Positions 1-9,629 of a stretch of 64,000 nucleotides of DNA are shown here, in pieces. The stretch comes from Bradyrhizobium sp. GTDB lineage: Bacteria; Pseudomonadota; Alphaproteobacteria; Rhizobiales; Xanthobacteraceae. The notes under the pieces are model-generated. The model saw only the letters and a program-made list of their open reading frames with translations. It made no database searches and was not told the DNA's origin. The first letter of the stretch is position 1, and each line of letters begins with the position of its first letter. A program made the translations under genes and the position numbers. The DNA is taken from assembly GCF_030654605.1 (NCBI RefSeq), contig NZ_JAURXB010000065.1:1-64000 (forward strand), given 5' to 3'.

Positions 1-1
1 C

Positions 2-853
2 CTGACCGAGCTGCGCCACGACGAGATGGACCCGATCCTGGAAATCCTGCGCAGCAACATCGCCGATCTCGTGCTGCCGCTGCGCTCGATCGAGGTTGAG
101 TTCGGACCGAGCCAGGTCGAATTCACCTTTCGCACGGCGCCCGGCCTCGAATCGGCCGACACGATGATGCTGTTCCGCAGTGCCGTGAAGCAGGTGGCCC
201 AGCGCCACGGCTATCACGCCACCTTCATGTGCCGGCCGAAGCTGCCGAATGTGTTTGCCTCGGGCTGGCACCTGCATCAATCCATCGTCTCGCGCGCCAG
301 CGGCGAGAATGCCTTCATGGCCATGGACGGCGGCGACGTGCTGAGTCCGTTTGGCCGCTCCTATCTCGCGGGGCTGCTGCGGCACGCCCGCGCCTCGGCC
401 GTGTTCACGACGCCGACCATCAACGGCTACAAGCGCTACCGTTCCTATTCGCTGGCGCCGGACCGCGCGATCTGGGGACGCGACAACCGCGGCGTCATGA
501 TCCGCGTGCTCGGCGGTCCCAATGATGCCGCGACGCGGCTGGAAAACCGCATCGGCGAGCCCGCCGCCAATCCCTATCTCTACATGGCATCGCAAATTCT
601 CTCCGGCCTCGATGGTGTCGACCGCGCGCTCGACCCAGGTCCCTCGGCGGATACGCCGTACGAGACCAAGGCGGAACTGTTGCCGAAGACGTTGCGCGAA
701 GCGGTGTTCGCGCTCAAGGACGACCCGTTCTTTCGCGAGGCGCTGGGCGCGGAGTTCGTCGACTACTACGTCCACATCAAGAGCGCCGAGATCGAGCGTT
801 TTCAGTCGGAAGTGTCGGACTGGGAGCAGCGGGAATATTTCGAGATGTTTTGA
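2..853 (+). CDS. Glutamine synthetase family protein, C-terminal part (partial)
   Basis: The open frame is already running at the window edge, so the N-terminus is missing. The visible part carries the catalytic-domain hallmarks of the glutamine synthetase family: a His-rich substrate segment (WHLHQS), a glycine-rich loop before NRIGEPAANPYLY (the ammonia/glutamate-site region with the conserved Asn-Arg-Glu) and a helical C-terminus. The family joins ammonia or an amine to a glutamate carboxyl at ATP cost. The visible part cannot separate true GlnA from gamma-glutamyl-amine (GlnT/PuuA-like) members. It precedes a liv operon on the opposite strand, and a repeat follows the stop. Confidence 0.85.
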   Translation: MTELRHDEMDPILEILRSNIADLVLPLRSIEVEFGPSQVEFTFRTAPGLESADTMMLFRSAVKQVAQRHGYHATFMCRPKLPNVFASGWHLHQSIVSRASGENAFMAMDGGDVLSPFGRSYLAGLLRHARASAVFTTPTINGYKRYRSYSLAPDRAIWGRDNRGVMIRVLGGPNDAATRLENRIGEPAANPYLYMASQILSGLDGVDRALDPGPSADTPYETKAELLPKTLREAVFALKDDPFFREALGAEFVDYYVHIKSAEIERFQSEVSDWEQREYFEMF

Positions 854-875
854 GGGGCCGCGGTCCGCTCAACTC

Positions 876-998
876 GTCATTGCGAGCCAACGGGTCGGCG
901 CAACGCGCCGCCCGATGACAGGCTCCGCGAAGCAATCCAGCTTTGGCGCAGCACGCAAGAAAGCTGGATTGCTTCGTCGCTTCGCTCCTCGCAATGAC
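876..998. repeat. Inverted intergenic repeat, family A
   Basis: Begins GTCATTGCGAG and ends CTCGCAATGAC. It contains AAGCAATCCA and its complement TGGATTGCTT, so the transcript folds into a long hairpin on either strand. The left half carries an extra segment ending in AACGGGTCGGCG. The copy at 43990-44107 carries the same segment in the opposite orientation, and 53458-53553 is a shorter perfect palindrome without it. It probably also acts as a transcription stop between the glutamine synthetase gene and livF. Confidence 0.8.
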
Positions 999-1019
999 GA
1001 GGATGCACCCAAAACAAGT

Positions 1020-1047
1020 GAGCCGCCAGGGCTGGCCCTGACGGCTC
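1020..1047. other. Hairpin in the glutamine synthetase / livF convergent gap
   Basis: Arms GAGCCGCCAGGG and CCCTGACGGCTC pair over 12 positions with one mismatch around a 4-base loop. No T-run follows, so this is at best a weak terminator. The rest of the 854-1241 gap (about 390 bases) holds the family A repeat and no credible gene. Confidence 0.4.
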
Positions 1048-1241
1048 GCTGACTTGAGGGGTGCCGCGTCGTGAATGTGCTCCGCGGAGGCGCACCAAGT
1101 GAAGGCGACATAACCCCGGCGCGCTTGATGCGTCGCCATGGTCGATCAGCTTCAAGCGATCAACCATGACATCATGATCCCGTCAGCGGCAGATACAAGA
1201 CAGGGACGCTGACGGAAATCGAATTTCCGGGCTCGGAATTT

Positions 1242-1961
1242 CTAGATCCCCAGATACCGGTGCTGCAGCTCCGGCGCCCCGATCAGTTCGTCCGACGTGC
1301 CGCTCCAGACCGCGCGGCCACGCTCGATGATGTAGTGGCGGTCGGCGATGCGCGTGAGGTTTTCGACATTCTTGTCGATCACGAGCACCGACTGTCCCTT
1401 GGATTTCAGCAGCGACAGGCAATTCCAGATTTCGTCGCGGATCAGGGGCGCCAGGCCCTCGGTGGCCTCGTCGAGAATCAACAGCCGCGGATTGGTCATC
1501 AGCGCGCGGCCGATCGCGAGCATCTGCTGCTCGCCGCCGGACAGCGTGTCGCCCATATTGGCGCCGCGCTCGGACAGCCGCGGGAACAGCGCGTGGATTT
1601 TTTCCATGGTCCAGGGATCGGGATTGCCGAGCCGGTTGCCGGAGGCGGCGACGAGGTTTTCGCGCACGGTCAGATTGCGAAAGATCTGGCGCCCTTCGGG
1701 AACGAGACCGATGCCGAGCTGCGCGATCCGGAACGAGGGCAGTAGGCGCGTCTCGTGTCCGGCAAACCGGACGCTGCCCGCGCGCGCCGGCGTCAGCCCC
1801 ATGATGGAGCGGATCGTCGTGGTCTTGCCCATGCCGTTGCGGCCGAGCAGCGCCACCATCTCGCCCGACCGTACCGACAGCGACATGCCGAACAGCACCT
1901 GGCTGAGGCCGTAGCAGGTCTCGATGGCATCGACTTCGAGCAGCGGCGCGGCATCAGTCAT
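1242..1961 (-). CDS. livF: Branched-chain amino acid ABC transporter, ATPase LivF
   Basis: The 239-residue ATPase has Walker A GRNGMGKT at about residues 40-47, the ABC signature LSGGEQQML and Walker B LLILDEAT, and the usual LivF length. It energises uptake of branched-chain amino acids or related amides together with LivG. It is the last gene of livK-H-M-G-F, and its start overlaps the end of livG by 8 bases, which indicates translational coupling. Confidence 0.93.
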   Translation of the reverse strand: MTDAAPLLEVDAIETCYGLSQVLFGMSLSVRSGEMVALLGRNGMGKTTTIRSIMGLTPARAGSVRFAGHETRLLPSFRIAQLGIGLVPEGRQIFRNLTVRENLVAASGNRLGNPDPWTMEKIHALFPRLSERGANMGDTLSGGEQQMLAIGRALMTNPRLLILDEATEGLAPLIRDEIWNCLSLLKSKGQSVLVIDKNVENLTRIADRHYIIERGRAVWSGTSDELIGAPELQHRYLGI

Positions 1962-2721
1962 GTCGGGTCACCACATGCTGATCGCCGAGATAGGCGCGTT
2001 TGACCTCGTCATGCTGGCGGATCGCCGCCGGCGCGTCGCAGGCGATGACGCGGCCATAGACCAGCACGGTGATGCGGTCGGCCAGCGCGAACACCGCGTT
2101 CATGTCGTGCTCGACCAGCACGATGGTGACTTCGCGCCGCAGCTCCTGCAGCAGCTTTACCATCTGCGCGGATTCGGTGGCGCCGAGCCCGGCCATCGGT
2201 TCGTCGAGCAGCAGCAGTTGCGGTTTGGTCGCGAGCGCGACCGCGAGTTCGAGCTCGCGCTGCTCGCCATGGCTCAGTTCCGAGACCACGGTGTCGGCGC
2301 GACGTTCGAGCCCGACCCGCGACAGCGCCGAGCGCGCCGCGTCGCGCAGGCCCTTTTCCTTGCGGGCATCGCCCCAGAAACGGAAGGAGTGCCCGTCATG
2401 CGCCTGTGCCGCCATCGCGACGTTGTCGGCGGCGGTGAAGTCGGGCAGCAGGGAGGTGATCTGGAACGAGCGCGCCAGCCCGAGCCGACTGCGGCGATGC
2501 GCCGGCAGCCGCGTGATATCCTGGCCGGCAAAGCTGATGGTGCCGGAATGCGAAATCAACTGCCCGGTCAGCTGGCTGATCAGCGTGGTCTTGCCGGCGC
2601 CGTTCGGCCCGATGATCGCGTGCAGCTCGCCGCTGTTGACGTCGAGCGAAACATGGTCGGTCGCGATCACGCCGCCGAACCGGCAGACCAGATCCTCGAC
2701 GCGGAGCAGGGGTTCAGCCAC
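1954..2721 (-). CDS. livG: Branched-chain amino acid ABC transporter, ATPase LivG
   Basis: The 255-residue ATPase has Walker A GPNGAGKT (residues 38-45), the signature LSHGEQRELELA and Walker B LLLLDEPMAGLG, and the C-terminal extension (YLGDQH) typical of LivG. It pairs with LivF on the LivHM permease. Its start overlaps the 3' end of livM by 8 bases. Confidence 0.93.
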   Translation of the reverse strand: MAEPLLRVEDLVCRFGGVIATDHVSLDVNSGELHAIIGPNGAGKTTLISQLTGQLISHSGTISFAGQDITRLPAHRRSRLGLARSFQITSLLPDFTAADNVAMAAQAHDGHSFRFWGDARKEKGLRDAARSALSRVGLERRADTVVSELSHGEQRELELAVALATKPQLLLLDEPMAGLGATESAQMVKLLQELRREVTIVLVEHDMNAVFALADRITVLVYGRVIACDAPAAIRQHDEVKRAYLGDQHVVTRHD

Positions 2722-3661
2722 GGCGCGCCCTCCCCAGCATTCCGTCGATGCCGCCCCGCGCGAACAGCACGATCAAGAGCAGCAGCGGGCCCATGATCAG
2801 GGCCCAGTATTCGGTGAACTGCGACAATGCCTCTTCCAGCAGCAGAAACGCGATGGTGCCCAGCACCGGACCGAACAGCGAGCCCATGCCGCCGAGGATC
2901 ACCATCACCATGAGATCGCCGGAACGGGTCCAGTACATCGCGGCCGGGCTGACGAAGTCGGTGTTATTGGCGAGCAGCGCGCCGGCAAGGCCGCAGATGG
3001 TGCCGGAGATGACGAAGCACACCAGTTTGTAGCGGTTGACCGGAAAGCCGATCGCCTGCATGCGCCGCTCGTTGGAGCGCAGCCCCTGCACCACCATGCC
3101 GAAGCGCGAATTGACGATGCGCCAGATCAGGTAGATGCCGCCGAACAGGCAGAACAGGCAGAGATAATAGAACTGCACGCGGTTCGACAGGTCGATCAGC
3201 CCGCCGAAATCGCTGCGCTTGTAGATCGTCAGACCATCGTCGCCGCCATAGCGCGCCAGTCCCGAGGCGACGTAATAGGCCATCTGCGCGAAGGCCAGCG
3301 TGATCATGATGAAATAGACGCCACGGGTGCGCAGCGACAGCGCGCCGATCACCAGCGCGAACAGCGCCGAGGCGGCCAGCGCCACCGGCCACTGGATGAA
3401 GCCGGAGCCGATGCCTTCATGGGCGAGAATGCCGACCGCATAGCCGCCGATCCCGAGATAGGCGGCATGCCCGAAACTCATCATGCCGCCATAGCCCATG
3501 ATGAGATTGAGGCTGGCCGCCGCCAGCGCGTAGATGATGATGCGGGTGAACAGCGTCAGCCCGAACATGTTGCCGCTGAGCGTGGTGTAGACCGGCAGCA
3601 ACAGCAGGCCGGCGACCACCAGCGCCACGATGATGGTGCGGGCGTTGAGCGAAGCCTTCAT
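2714..3661 (-). CDS. livM: Branched-chain amino acid ABC transporter, permease LivM
   Basis: A 315-residue polytopic membrane protein with about eight hydrophobic segments and the family-typical motif SLNLIMGYGGMMSFGHAAY near residues 50-68. It forms the transmembrane channel with LivH. It overlaps livH by 4 bases (ATGA) and livG by 8, inside a tightly packed operon. Confidence 0.93.
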   Translation of the reverse strand: MKASLNARTIIVALVVAGLLLLPVYTTLSGNMFGLTLFTRIIIYALAAASLNLIMGYGGMMSFGHAAYLGIGGYAVGILAHEGIGSGFIQWPVALAASALFALVIGALSLRTRGVYFIMITLAFAQMAYYVASGLARYGGDDGLTIYKRSDFGGLIDLSNRVQFYYLCLFCLFGGIYLIWRIVNSRFGMVVQGLRSNERRMQAIGFPVNRYKLVCFVISGTICGLAGALLANNTDFVSPAAMYWTRSGDLMVMVILGGMGSLFGPVLGTIAFLLLEEALSQFTEYWALIMGPLLLLIVLFARGGIDGMLGRARRG

Positions 3662-4575
3662 GGGCGGCCGGCCGGGAACAGCCCCTCCGGCCGCACCACC
3701 AGCACGATGGCCATCAGGAGATAGATGAGCATCGAGGAGAGCGCGGGAGCGGCGGTGGAAGCGGCGGCCGAACTCAGCACCTGCCGCAGCAAATCAGGCA
3801 GGAAGGCGCGGCCCAGCGTGTCGATCATGCCGACGAAGATCGCGGCCAGGAAGGCGCCGCGAATCGAGCCGATGCCGCCGATGACGATAATGACGAAGGC
3901 GAGGATCAGGATGTTCTCGCCCATCCCGATCTGCACGGTGAGGATCGGCGCCTGCATCAGCCCGGCGAGACCGGCCAGCGCGGCGCCGAGGCCGAATACC
4001 AAGGTATAGAGCAGCTTGATGTTGATGCCGAGCGCGCCGATCATCTCGCGGTTCGAGGCGCCGGCGCGGATCAGCATGCCGATCCGGGTTCGCATCACCA
4101 CGAGATAGAGCAGCAGCGCCACCAGCAGCGCGACCACGATGATGGCGAGCCGATAGGCGGGATAATACACGCCGGGCATGATCTGGAACGGCACCGTCAG
4201 CCAGGGCGGCAGCGGCAGCGCCAGGCCCGCCGGACCCCAGATCAGCCTTACCGCGTCGTTGAAGAACAGGATCAGCCCGAAGGTCGCCAGCACGTGATCG
4301 AGATGATCGCGATTGTAGAGGTGCCGAAGTGCCACGAATTCCAGAAGGATGCCGAGCAGCAGCGTGGCGCCGAGCGCCAACACGCAGCCGAGGACGAAAT
4401 TGCCGGTCCACGCCACGAAGGTCGCCGCGAAATAGGCCCCCATCATGTAGAGCGAACCGTGCGCCAGATTGACGAAGTCCATGATGCCGAACACCAGCGT
4501 CAATCCCGCCGCCAGCAGGAACAGCAGCAGACCGAACTGCAGCCCGTTCAGGAATTGTTCGACGACAAGCAGCAT
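3658..4575 (-). CDS. livH: Branched-chain amino acid ABC transporter, permease LivH
   Basis: A 305-residue inner-membrane permease with the LivH motif GLTLVFGIMDFVNLAHG near residues 24-40 and repeated hydrophobic helices. It partners LivM. It lies 110 bases downstream of livK, and that gap holds a GC-rich hairpin that may lower expression of the permease genes relative to the binding protein. Confidence 0.93.
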   Translation of the reverse strand: MLLVVEQFLNGLQFGLLLFLLAAGLTLVFGIMDFVNLAHGSLYMMGAYFAATFVAWTGNFVLGCVLALGATLLLGILLEFVALRHLYNRDHLDHVLATFGLILFFNDAVRLIWGPAGLALPLPPWLTVPFQIMPGVYYPAYRLAIIVVALLVALLLYLVVMRTRIGMLIRAGASNREMIGALGINIKLLYTLVFGLGAALAGLAGLMQAPILTVQIGMGENILILAFVIIVIGGIGSIRGAFLAAIFVGMIDTLGRAFLPDLLRQVLSSAAASTAAPALSSMLIYLLMAIVLVVRPEGLFPAGRP

Positions 4576-4640
4576 GGACGCTCTAGGTGTGTCTGGAAGT
4601 CATCTGGTTGCAAAGCAAGACATGTGCCGACAGGAAAACA

Positions 4641-4664
4641 GCGGCGGCACCTGAGCGCCGCCGC
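4641..4664 (-). promoter_or_regulatory. Hairpin between livK and livH, likely attenuator or mRNA-stabilising stem
   Basis: Perfect 8-bp arms GCGGCGGC / GCCGCCGC surround an 8-base loop. In the minus-strand transcript the stem is followed by TGTTTTCC, so it resembles a leaky intrinsic terminator. Such stems are common after binding-protein genes and raise their abundance over the permease genes. The role here is inferred from position. Confidence 0.55.
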
Positions 4665-4685
4665 CGTATTGCAAAGCCCACTAGA

Positions 4686-5858
4686 TCACTTCATGGGGCA
4701 TTTGTCGTGGTACTTGTCCTGGCTGTCCTTGACGATGGTGGCGACGGTCTTCAGCGCCAGCGAGCCGTCGGCGTCCTTCACCACGTCCTGCAGGTAGAAG
4801 TTCTGGATCGGGATGTGGTTGTTGCCGAACTTGAAGGCGCCACGCACCGACTTGAAATTGGCCTTTTGCATCGCCGCCTTCATCTCGTCCTTCTTCGAGG
4901 TGTCGCCCTTGACCGCTTCCACGGCGCTGGCGATCAGCTGCGCGGCGTCATAGGACTGCGCGCCGTAAAAGGTCGGGCGCAGGCCGGTGTACTTCTTGCG
5001 ATAGTCGGCGACGAACTTCTTGTTCTGCTCGTTGGGCAGGTCGTTGACCCACTGCTGGGCCCCGGGGACGCCGAGCGCGTTTTCCTTCTGCAGCGGCAGC
5101 GACAATTCGTCGATGGTGAAGGCCGTATAGAGCGGCATCTGCGCCTTCAGGCCGGCCTGGGCATACTGGTTGAGGAACTGGACGCCGGCGGCACCCGGAT
5201 AGAACACGAAGATCGATGCCGCACCCGAGGCGCGCGCTTTCGAAAGCTCGGCGGAGAAGTCGAGCTGGCTCGGCCACACCGTGTATTCCTCGCCCTTGAC
5301 CTCGCCCTTGAACGTGCTCTTGACGCCGGCCAGCATGTCCTTGCCGGCGGCATAGTTCGGGCCGATCAGGAACACCGACTTGACGCCCTTCTGGTTCATG
5401 TATTCGCCCACCGCCTGCGGGGTCTGGTCGTTCTGCCACGAGGTCGAGAACACATAGGGCGAGCACAATTCACCGGCGACCTGGGACGGGCCGGCATTGG
5501 CAATGACCATCATGGTCTTGGAATCCACCACCGGCTTCAGCGAGGCCAGCAGCACGTTCGACCAGATATAGCCGGCGATGAAGTCGACCTTGTCGGACTG
5601 GATCAGTTTTTCGGTCTTCTGCTTGCCGACATCCGGCTTCTGCCCGTCGTCCTCGTAGATCACCTCGACCGGCTTGCCGCCCATCTTGCGGCCGATGTGA
5701 TCGAGCGCGAGCTCGAACGAATTGCGCATGTCGTTGCCGATCACCGCGGTCGGCCCGCTAAAGGTCGAGACGAACCCGATCTTGATGGTGTCTCCCGCGA
5801 GCGCGGGGTTTGCCAGCGCCAAAACCGTAGCGCCCGCCAGCCAGAAAGCCGTTCTCAT
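4686..5858 (-). CDS. livK: Branched-chain amino acid / amide ABC transporter substrate-binding protein
   Basis: 390 residues with a clear Sec signal peptide (cleavage after NPALA, about residue 21) followed by the type I periplasmic binding fold opening TIKIGFVSTFSGPTAVIGND. It delivers substrate to LivHMGF. The start has a strong ribosome site (GAGGAGGGA, 6 bases upstream). It is the first gene of the operon. Specificity within the Leu/Ile/Val, urea and amide group cannot be read from the sequence. Confidence 0.9.
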   Translation of the reverse strand: MRTAFWLAGATVLALANPALAGDTIKIGFVSTFSGPTAVIGNDMRNSFELALDHIGRKMGGKPVEVIYEDDGQKPDVGKQKTEKLIQSDKVDFIAGYIWSNVLLASLKPVVDSKTMMVIANAGPSQVAGELCSPYVFSTSWQNDQTPQAVGEYMNQKGVKSVFLIGPNYAAGKDMLAGVKSTFKGEVKGEEYTVWPSQLDFSAELSKARASGAASIFVFYPGAAGVQFLNQYAQAGLKAQMPLYTAFTIDELSLPLQKENALGVPGAQQWVNDLPNEQNKKFVADYRKKYTGLRPTFYGAQSYDAAQLIASAVEAVKGDTSKKDEMKAAMQKANFKSVRGAFKFGNNHIPIQNFYLQDVVKDADGSLALKTVATIVKDSQDKYHDKCPMK

Positions 5859-6366
5859 ATTCGTTCCCTCCTCACTAAAGACGTTGCCGTCAAATGCCCT
5901 ATCCCCGTTCGAACAGCCTTAACGCTCCGTTCTCGGGTCTCACTCTTTTAGGTGACGTGTTTTGTGCGCGAAATTACCGGTCCGCAGCAAGCCCGAACCG
6001 CCGGCCCCCTCTTAGAACCTTCGGCCCGACCCGTGCACCTCTGCACCATAATTCGCATCCGCTGAGAATGGCAAGAATTATAGTTCAGGATTTGGGGTAG
6101 GGCCGCTGCGGCGCTGGGTCTGGCTCCCGGGCACGGCCGGCGCTCGCTTCAGGCATCCTCGACCCATGGTTGAAACCTTCATGCCGATCAACAGAACTCG
6201 AGCGCGTAGATGACTAGGCGCCCGGCGGACAGCGCGGATGGTGGCGATCCCCATCGACCACTGCGATCGCACATCGGCGGCTGACGATACATTACCGCTA
6301 TCGACCGATTTGAAAACTGGTCTTGGACCACGCCCTGCAAACCAATACATAAGGAGGGACCGGAAA
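5859..6366. other. Intergenic promoter region between livK and ndh
   Basis: About 500 bases without a supported gene. It must hold the leftward liv promoter and the rightward ndh promoter. I see no clear sigma-54 site or long palindrome. The only firm element is AAGGAGGG at 6351-6358, a strong ribosome-binding site for ndh. The in-frame ATG at 6238 lacks one and is unlikely to be used. Confidence 0.5.
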
Positions 6367-7665
6367 CTGAAAGCTCAGCCCATGACCTCAGCGCAGGCGC
6401 GGCCTTCAAACCTCCACCGCGTGGTGATCGTCGGCGCCGGTTTTGGCGGGCTGCAGGCGACCCATCGCCTCAAGGGCGCGCCGGTCAGCATCACCCTCGT
6501 CGACCGCCGCAACCACCATCTGTTCCAGCCGCTGCTCTATCAGGTCGCCACCGCCTCGCTGGCGACCTCGGAGATCGCCTGGCCGATCCGCTATCTCCTG
6601 CGCGACCGGCCCGAAGTCACCACCCTGTTCGCCAACGTCAGCGGCGTCGACGCGGCCAACAAGCGCGTGCTGCTCGATGACGGCGACAGCCTGCCCTACG
6701 ACACGCTGGTGCTCGCCACCGGCGCGCGCCACGCCTATTTCGGCCATGACGAATGGGAGCCGTTCGCGCCCGGCCTGAAGACGCTGGAGGACGCCACCAC
6801 GCTGCGGCGGCGCATTCTCGTCGCCTTCGAGCGCGCCGAGCGCGAGACCGACCCGGAGCGCCGTGCCGCGCTCTTGACCTTCGTCATCATCGGCGCCGGC
6901 CCGACCGGCGTCGAACTCGCCGGCACCATCGCCGAACTGGCGCGCGACACGCTGCGGCCCGACTTCCGCAACATCGACACCCACGCGGCGCGCGTCGTGC
7001 TGATCGAGGCCGGTCAGCGCGTGCTGGCGGGCTTTCCCGACGATCTCTCGGCCTACGCGCAGCGCTCGCTGGAAAGCCTCGGCGTCGAAGTGATGCTGGG
7101 ACAGGCCGTCACCGAATGCTCTGTCGACGGCGTGGCCTATGGCGGCAACAGACTGGCGGCGAAAACCCTGATCTGGGCCGCCGGCGTGCGCGCCTCGTCC
7201 GCAGCCCAGTGGCTCGGCGCTCCTGCCGACCGCGCCTTCCGCCTGCAGGTCGAGCCCGACCTCACCGTTCCCGGCCATCCCGATATTTTCGCGATCGGCG
7301 ATACCGTCACGATCAACGGTCCCGACGGCAAACCGGTCCCCGGCATCGCGCCGGCGGCCAAGCAGCAGGGCGTTTATGTCGCCGACACTATCAAGGCGCG
7401 GCTGCGCGGCGAGAAGCTGAGCCCGTTCCGCTACCAGCATGCCGGCAGCCTCGCGCAAATCGGCAAGCGCAAGGCGGTGATCGATTTCGGTCGCTTCAAA
7501 TTGCGCGGCACTCTCGCGTGGTGGATCTGGGGCATCGCCCACATCTATTTCCTGATCGGCCTGCGCAACCGGCTCAGCGTCGCGATTTCCTGGCTCTGGA
7601 TCCACGCCAGGGACCAGCGCGCGGCGCGGCTGATCACGCAGGGCTCGAGCAAGGTGGGGAGGTGA
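6367..7665 (+). CDS. ndh: Type II NADH dehydrogenase (NDH-2)
   Basis: A two-dinucleotide-fold flavoprotein. The FAD loop VVIVGAGFGGLQA is at the N-terminus, the NAD loop FVIIGAGPTGVELAG is mid-protein, and the second FAD motif is near PDIFAIGDT. The C-terminal amphipathic and hydrophobic stretch (LAWWIWGIAHIYFLIGLRNR) anchors NDH-2 to the membrane, where it passes electrons from NADH to quinone without pumping protons. The start is uncertain. An ideal Shine-Dalgarno (AAGGAGGG, 6351-6358) sits 8 bases before an in-frame CTG at 6367, whereas the first nearby ATG (6382) is 23 bases away from it. The gene converges on fcs. Confidence 0.85.
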   Translation: MKAQPMTSAQARPSNLHRVVIVGAGFGGLQATHRLKGAPVSITLVDRRNHHLFQPLLYQVATASLATSEIAWPIRYLLRDRPEVTTLFANVSGVDAANKRVLLDDGDSLPYDTLVLATGARHAYFGHDEWEPFAPGLKTLEDATTLRRRILVAFERAERETDPERRAALLTFVIIGAGPTGVELAGTIAELARDTLRPDFRNIDTHAARVVLIEAGQRVLAGFPDDLSAYAQRSLESLGVEVMLGQAVTECSVDGVAYGGNRLAAKTLIWAAGVRASSAAQWLGAPADRAFRLQVEPDLTVPGHPDIFAIGDTVTINGPDGKPVPGIAPAAKQQGVYVADTIKARLRGEKLSPFRYQHAGSLAQIGKRKAVIDFGRFKLRGTLAWWIWGIAHIYFLIGLRNRLSVAISWLWIHARDQRAARLITQGSSKVGR

Positions 7666-7671
7666 CGGGCC

Positions 7672-9534
7672 TCAGCCCGGGCACCCGATCCACTCGCCCG
7701 AGGCATCGTCTTGCAACGTCGCCACCGCGGCCGCGCGCCGCGTCAGCACCGCGCGCTGGTTGATATAGCCCTTGTCGGTGATCTCGCCGCCGTCGACCGA
7801 GGCGGGCTCCGCCAGCAGCAGCGCCCGGGTGGCGTGCGTTGAGGAGCCGCCGCCGGCTTGCGCTTTCAGTTTGGCCAGCCCCGCCGCGATGCCCGCGCGC
7901 ACCTTTTCATCGCCGATCACTTCATTCGTATCGGCGCTGTCCGGCAAGCCGGCCAGCGCGCGACACGCCGTGATGTTGGGAAATACCAGGAAGCGGACGT
8001 GATCGCCGCCATGGCCGGTAACGACAATGTCCTGCGCCAGCGGGGAAAGCGCCGTGATCCCGGCGACGCGCAAGGTGCCGACGCTGACCCATGTGCCGGA
8101 GTTGAGCTTGAAGTCCTCCGCGACCCGGCCGTCGAAGAACAATCCAAGCTCCGGCCGGTCCGGATCGGCAAACGTCACGGCGTCGCCGATCAGATAAAAG
8201 CCTTCGGCGTCGAACGCCTGCGCGGTCAAATCCCCGGCCTTCCAGTAGCCCGGCGTGACGTTGGGCCCGCGCACCCGCACCTCGAGCTTGTCGCCCGACC
8301 GCACCAGTTTCAGTTCGGTGCCGGGGATCGGCACGCCGATATTGCCGGAGCGCTTCGCCTGGAAATGACAGTCGGTCGCCAGCGGAGAGGTTTCGGTGGA
8401 GCCCCAGGCCGACACCATCGGCAGCGCCCGGCCGACCGTTTTGATCGACAGCTCCTCCATCGCGTCCCACATATTCTGCGGCAGCGCGGCGCCGGCATAG
8501 AACGCAAACTTCACCTCGCCGAAGAAGCGACGGCGCAGTTCGTCGTCCTCGCGCAGGGCCGATATCAGCATATCGAAACCGCGCGGCACGTTGAAATAGA
8601 CCGTCGGCATCACGCTGCGCAGATTGGCCAGGGACGTCGCGAACAGGCCCGGCGCCGGCTTGCCGCCGTCGACATAGAGCGTACCGCCGTTGCGCAGCAC
8701 GAGGTTGAAATTGTGGTTGGCCCCAAAAGTGTGGCTCCACGGCAACCAGTCCAGGATCACCAGATCGTCATCGGCGTTTTCCAGAAACGCCCAGGTCTGC
8801 GCCTTGGCCTGCTGGCTCGAGGTCAGCATTCGCTGGGTGTTGATGACGGCCTTCGGGATGCCGGTCGAGCCGGAGGTGAACAGGAATTTTGCGATAGTGT
8901 CCGGCCCGACCGCCGCGAACGCCTTTGCCACGGCAGCGCTTTCGGAAGTAGCGGCGACCTGACGAAATGGAACGGCGTCACCACCGTCAGTTTCGCCGGT
9001 CACGATCACCGCAGTGTGCAGCGGCTTGATCGCCGCCAGCGCCGCCGCGAACGGTTTTGTGCCGGACACGTAGATCGCGCCGGGATCGAGCAGCCCGACC
9101 ATGCTCTTCAGCTTGTCGAAATCCCGCGACATCAGCGAGTAGGCCGGCGAAATCGCCGCCGCCGGCACGCCGGCATGCATCGCCGCCAGCGCGAACAGCG
9201 CATGATCGACGCTGTTGTCGGAGAGAATGACCAGCGGACGCTGTGCGCTCAACCCCTGCGCCAGGATCCAGCTGGCGGCGGAGCGCACCTGCCGCAGCGC
9301 GTCGCTGTAGGTCACCGTCGTCCATGGCGCGTCGACCTTTGCGCGCTCGCCGAGAAAGACCTTCGCCGGCGTCTGCCGCGCCCAGTGCTCCAGCCAGTCG
9401 CCGACGCAGCGCGCGGCCGCCTGCAGCGCCACGGTCGATTTCACGATGATGCTGCCGTCGGCCCGGCGATCGACTGTGATCGCAGGAGCCGCAAACAGCG
9501 TGTCGGGATGCGCGCGCCCGGCGGCTGAAGTCAT
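7672..9534 (-). CDS. fcs: Feruloyl-CoA synthase-like acyl-CoA ligase
   Basis: A 620-residue member of the AMP-forming acyl-CoA ligase family. The ATP-binding loop FLFTSGSTGIPKA is near residues 218-230, the aromatic-acid-type adenylate motif AWGSTETSP follows, and FYLIGDAV and FFDGR fall in the C-terminal hinge region. Length and motifs fit feruloyl-CoA synthase, which activates ferulate or p-coumarate with CoA. The start at 9534 is set by GAGGAGG 6 bases upstream; the longer frame to 9786 is unlikely. It is divergent from a MarR gene over two overlapping palindromes. No hydratase/lyase (ech) partner is visible nearby, so the exact acid is inferred. Confidence 0.8.
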   Translation of the reverse strand: MTSAAGRAHPDTLFAAPAITVDRRADGSIIVKSTVALQAAARCVGDWLEHWARQTPAKVFLGERAKVDAPWTTVTYSDALRQVRSAASWILAQGLSAQRPLVILSDNSVDHALFALAAMHAGVPAAAISPAYSLMSRDFDKLKSMVGLLDPGAIYVSGTKPFAAALAAIKPLHTAVIVTGETDGGDAVPFRQVAATSESAAVAKAFAAVGPDTIAKFLFTSGSTGIPKAVINTQRMLTSSQQAKAQTWAFLENADDDLVILDWLPWSHTFGANHNFNLVLRNGGTLYVDGGKPAPGLFATSLANLRSVMPTVYFNVPRGFDMLISALREDDELRRRFFGEVKFAFYAGAALPQNMWDAMEELSIKTVGRALPMVSAWGSTETSPLATDCHFQAKRSGNIGVPIPGTELKLVRSGDKLEVRVRGPNVTPGYWKAGDLTAQAFDAEGFYLIGDAVTFADPDRPELGLFFDGRVAEDFKLNSGTWVSVGTLRVAGITALSPLAQDIVVTGHGGDHVRFLVFPNITACRALAGLPDSADTNEVIGDEKVRAGIAAGLAKLKAQAGGGSSTHATRALLLAEPASVDGGEITDKGYINQRAVLTRRAAAVATLQDDASGEWIGCPG

Positions 9535-9629
9535 CGGTTTCCTCCTCGCGGTCTTTCTCCGGGATGACCGGACGGACTTCCGCATGACCATGGGAACGCC
9601 TGCGGCCGCTTCCGGGCCGCTTTGGCGAT

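Noticed and set aside
6238..6366. N-terminal extension of NDH-2 from ATG 6238
   Set aside because: No ribosome site, residues unlike the family, and a strong ribosome site lies inside the proposed extension.
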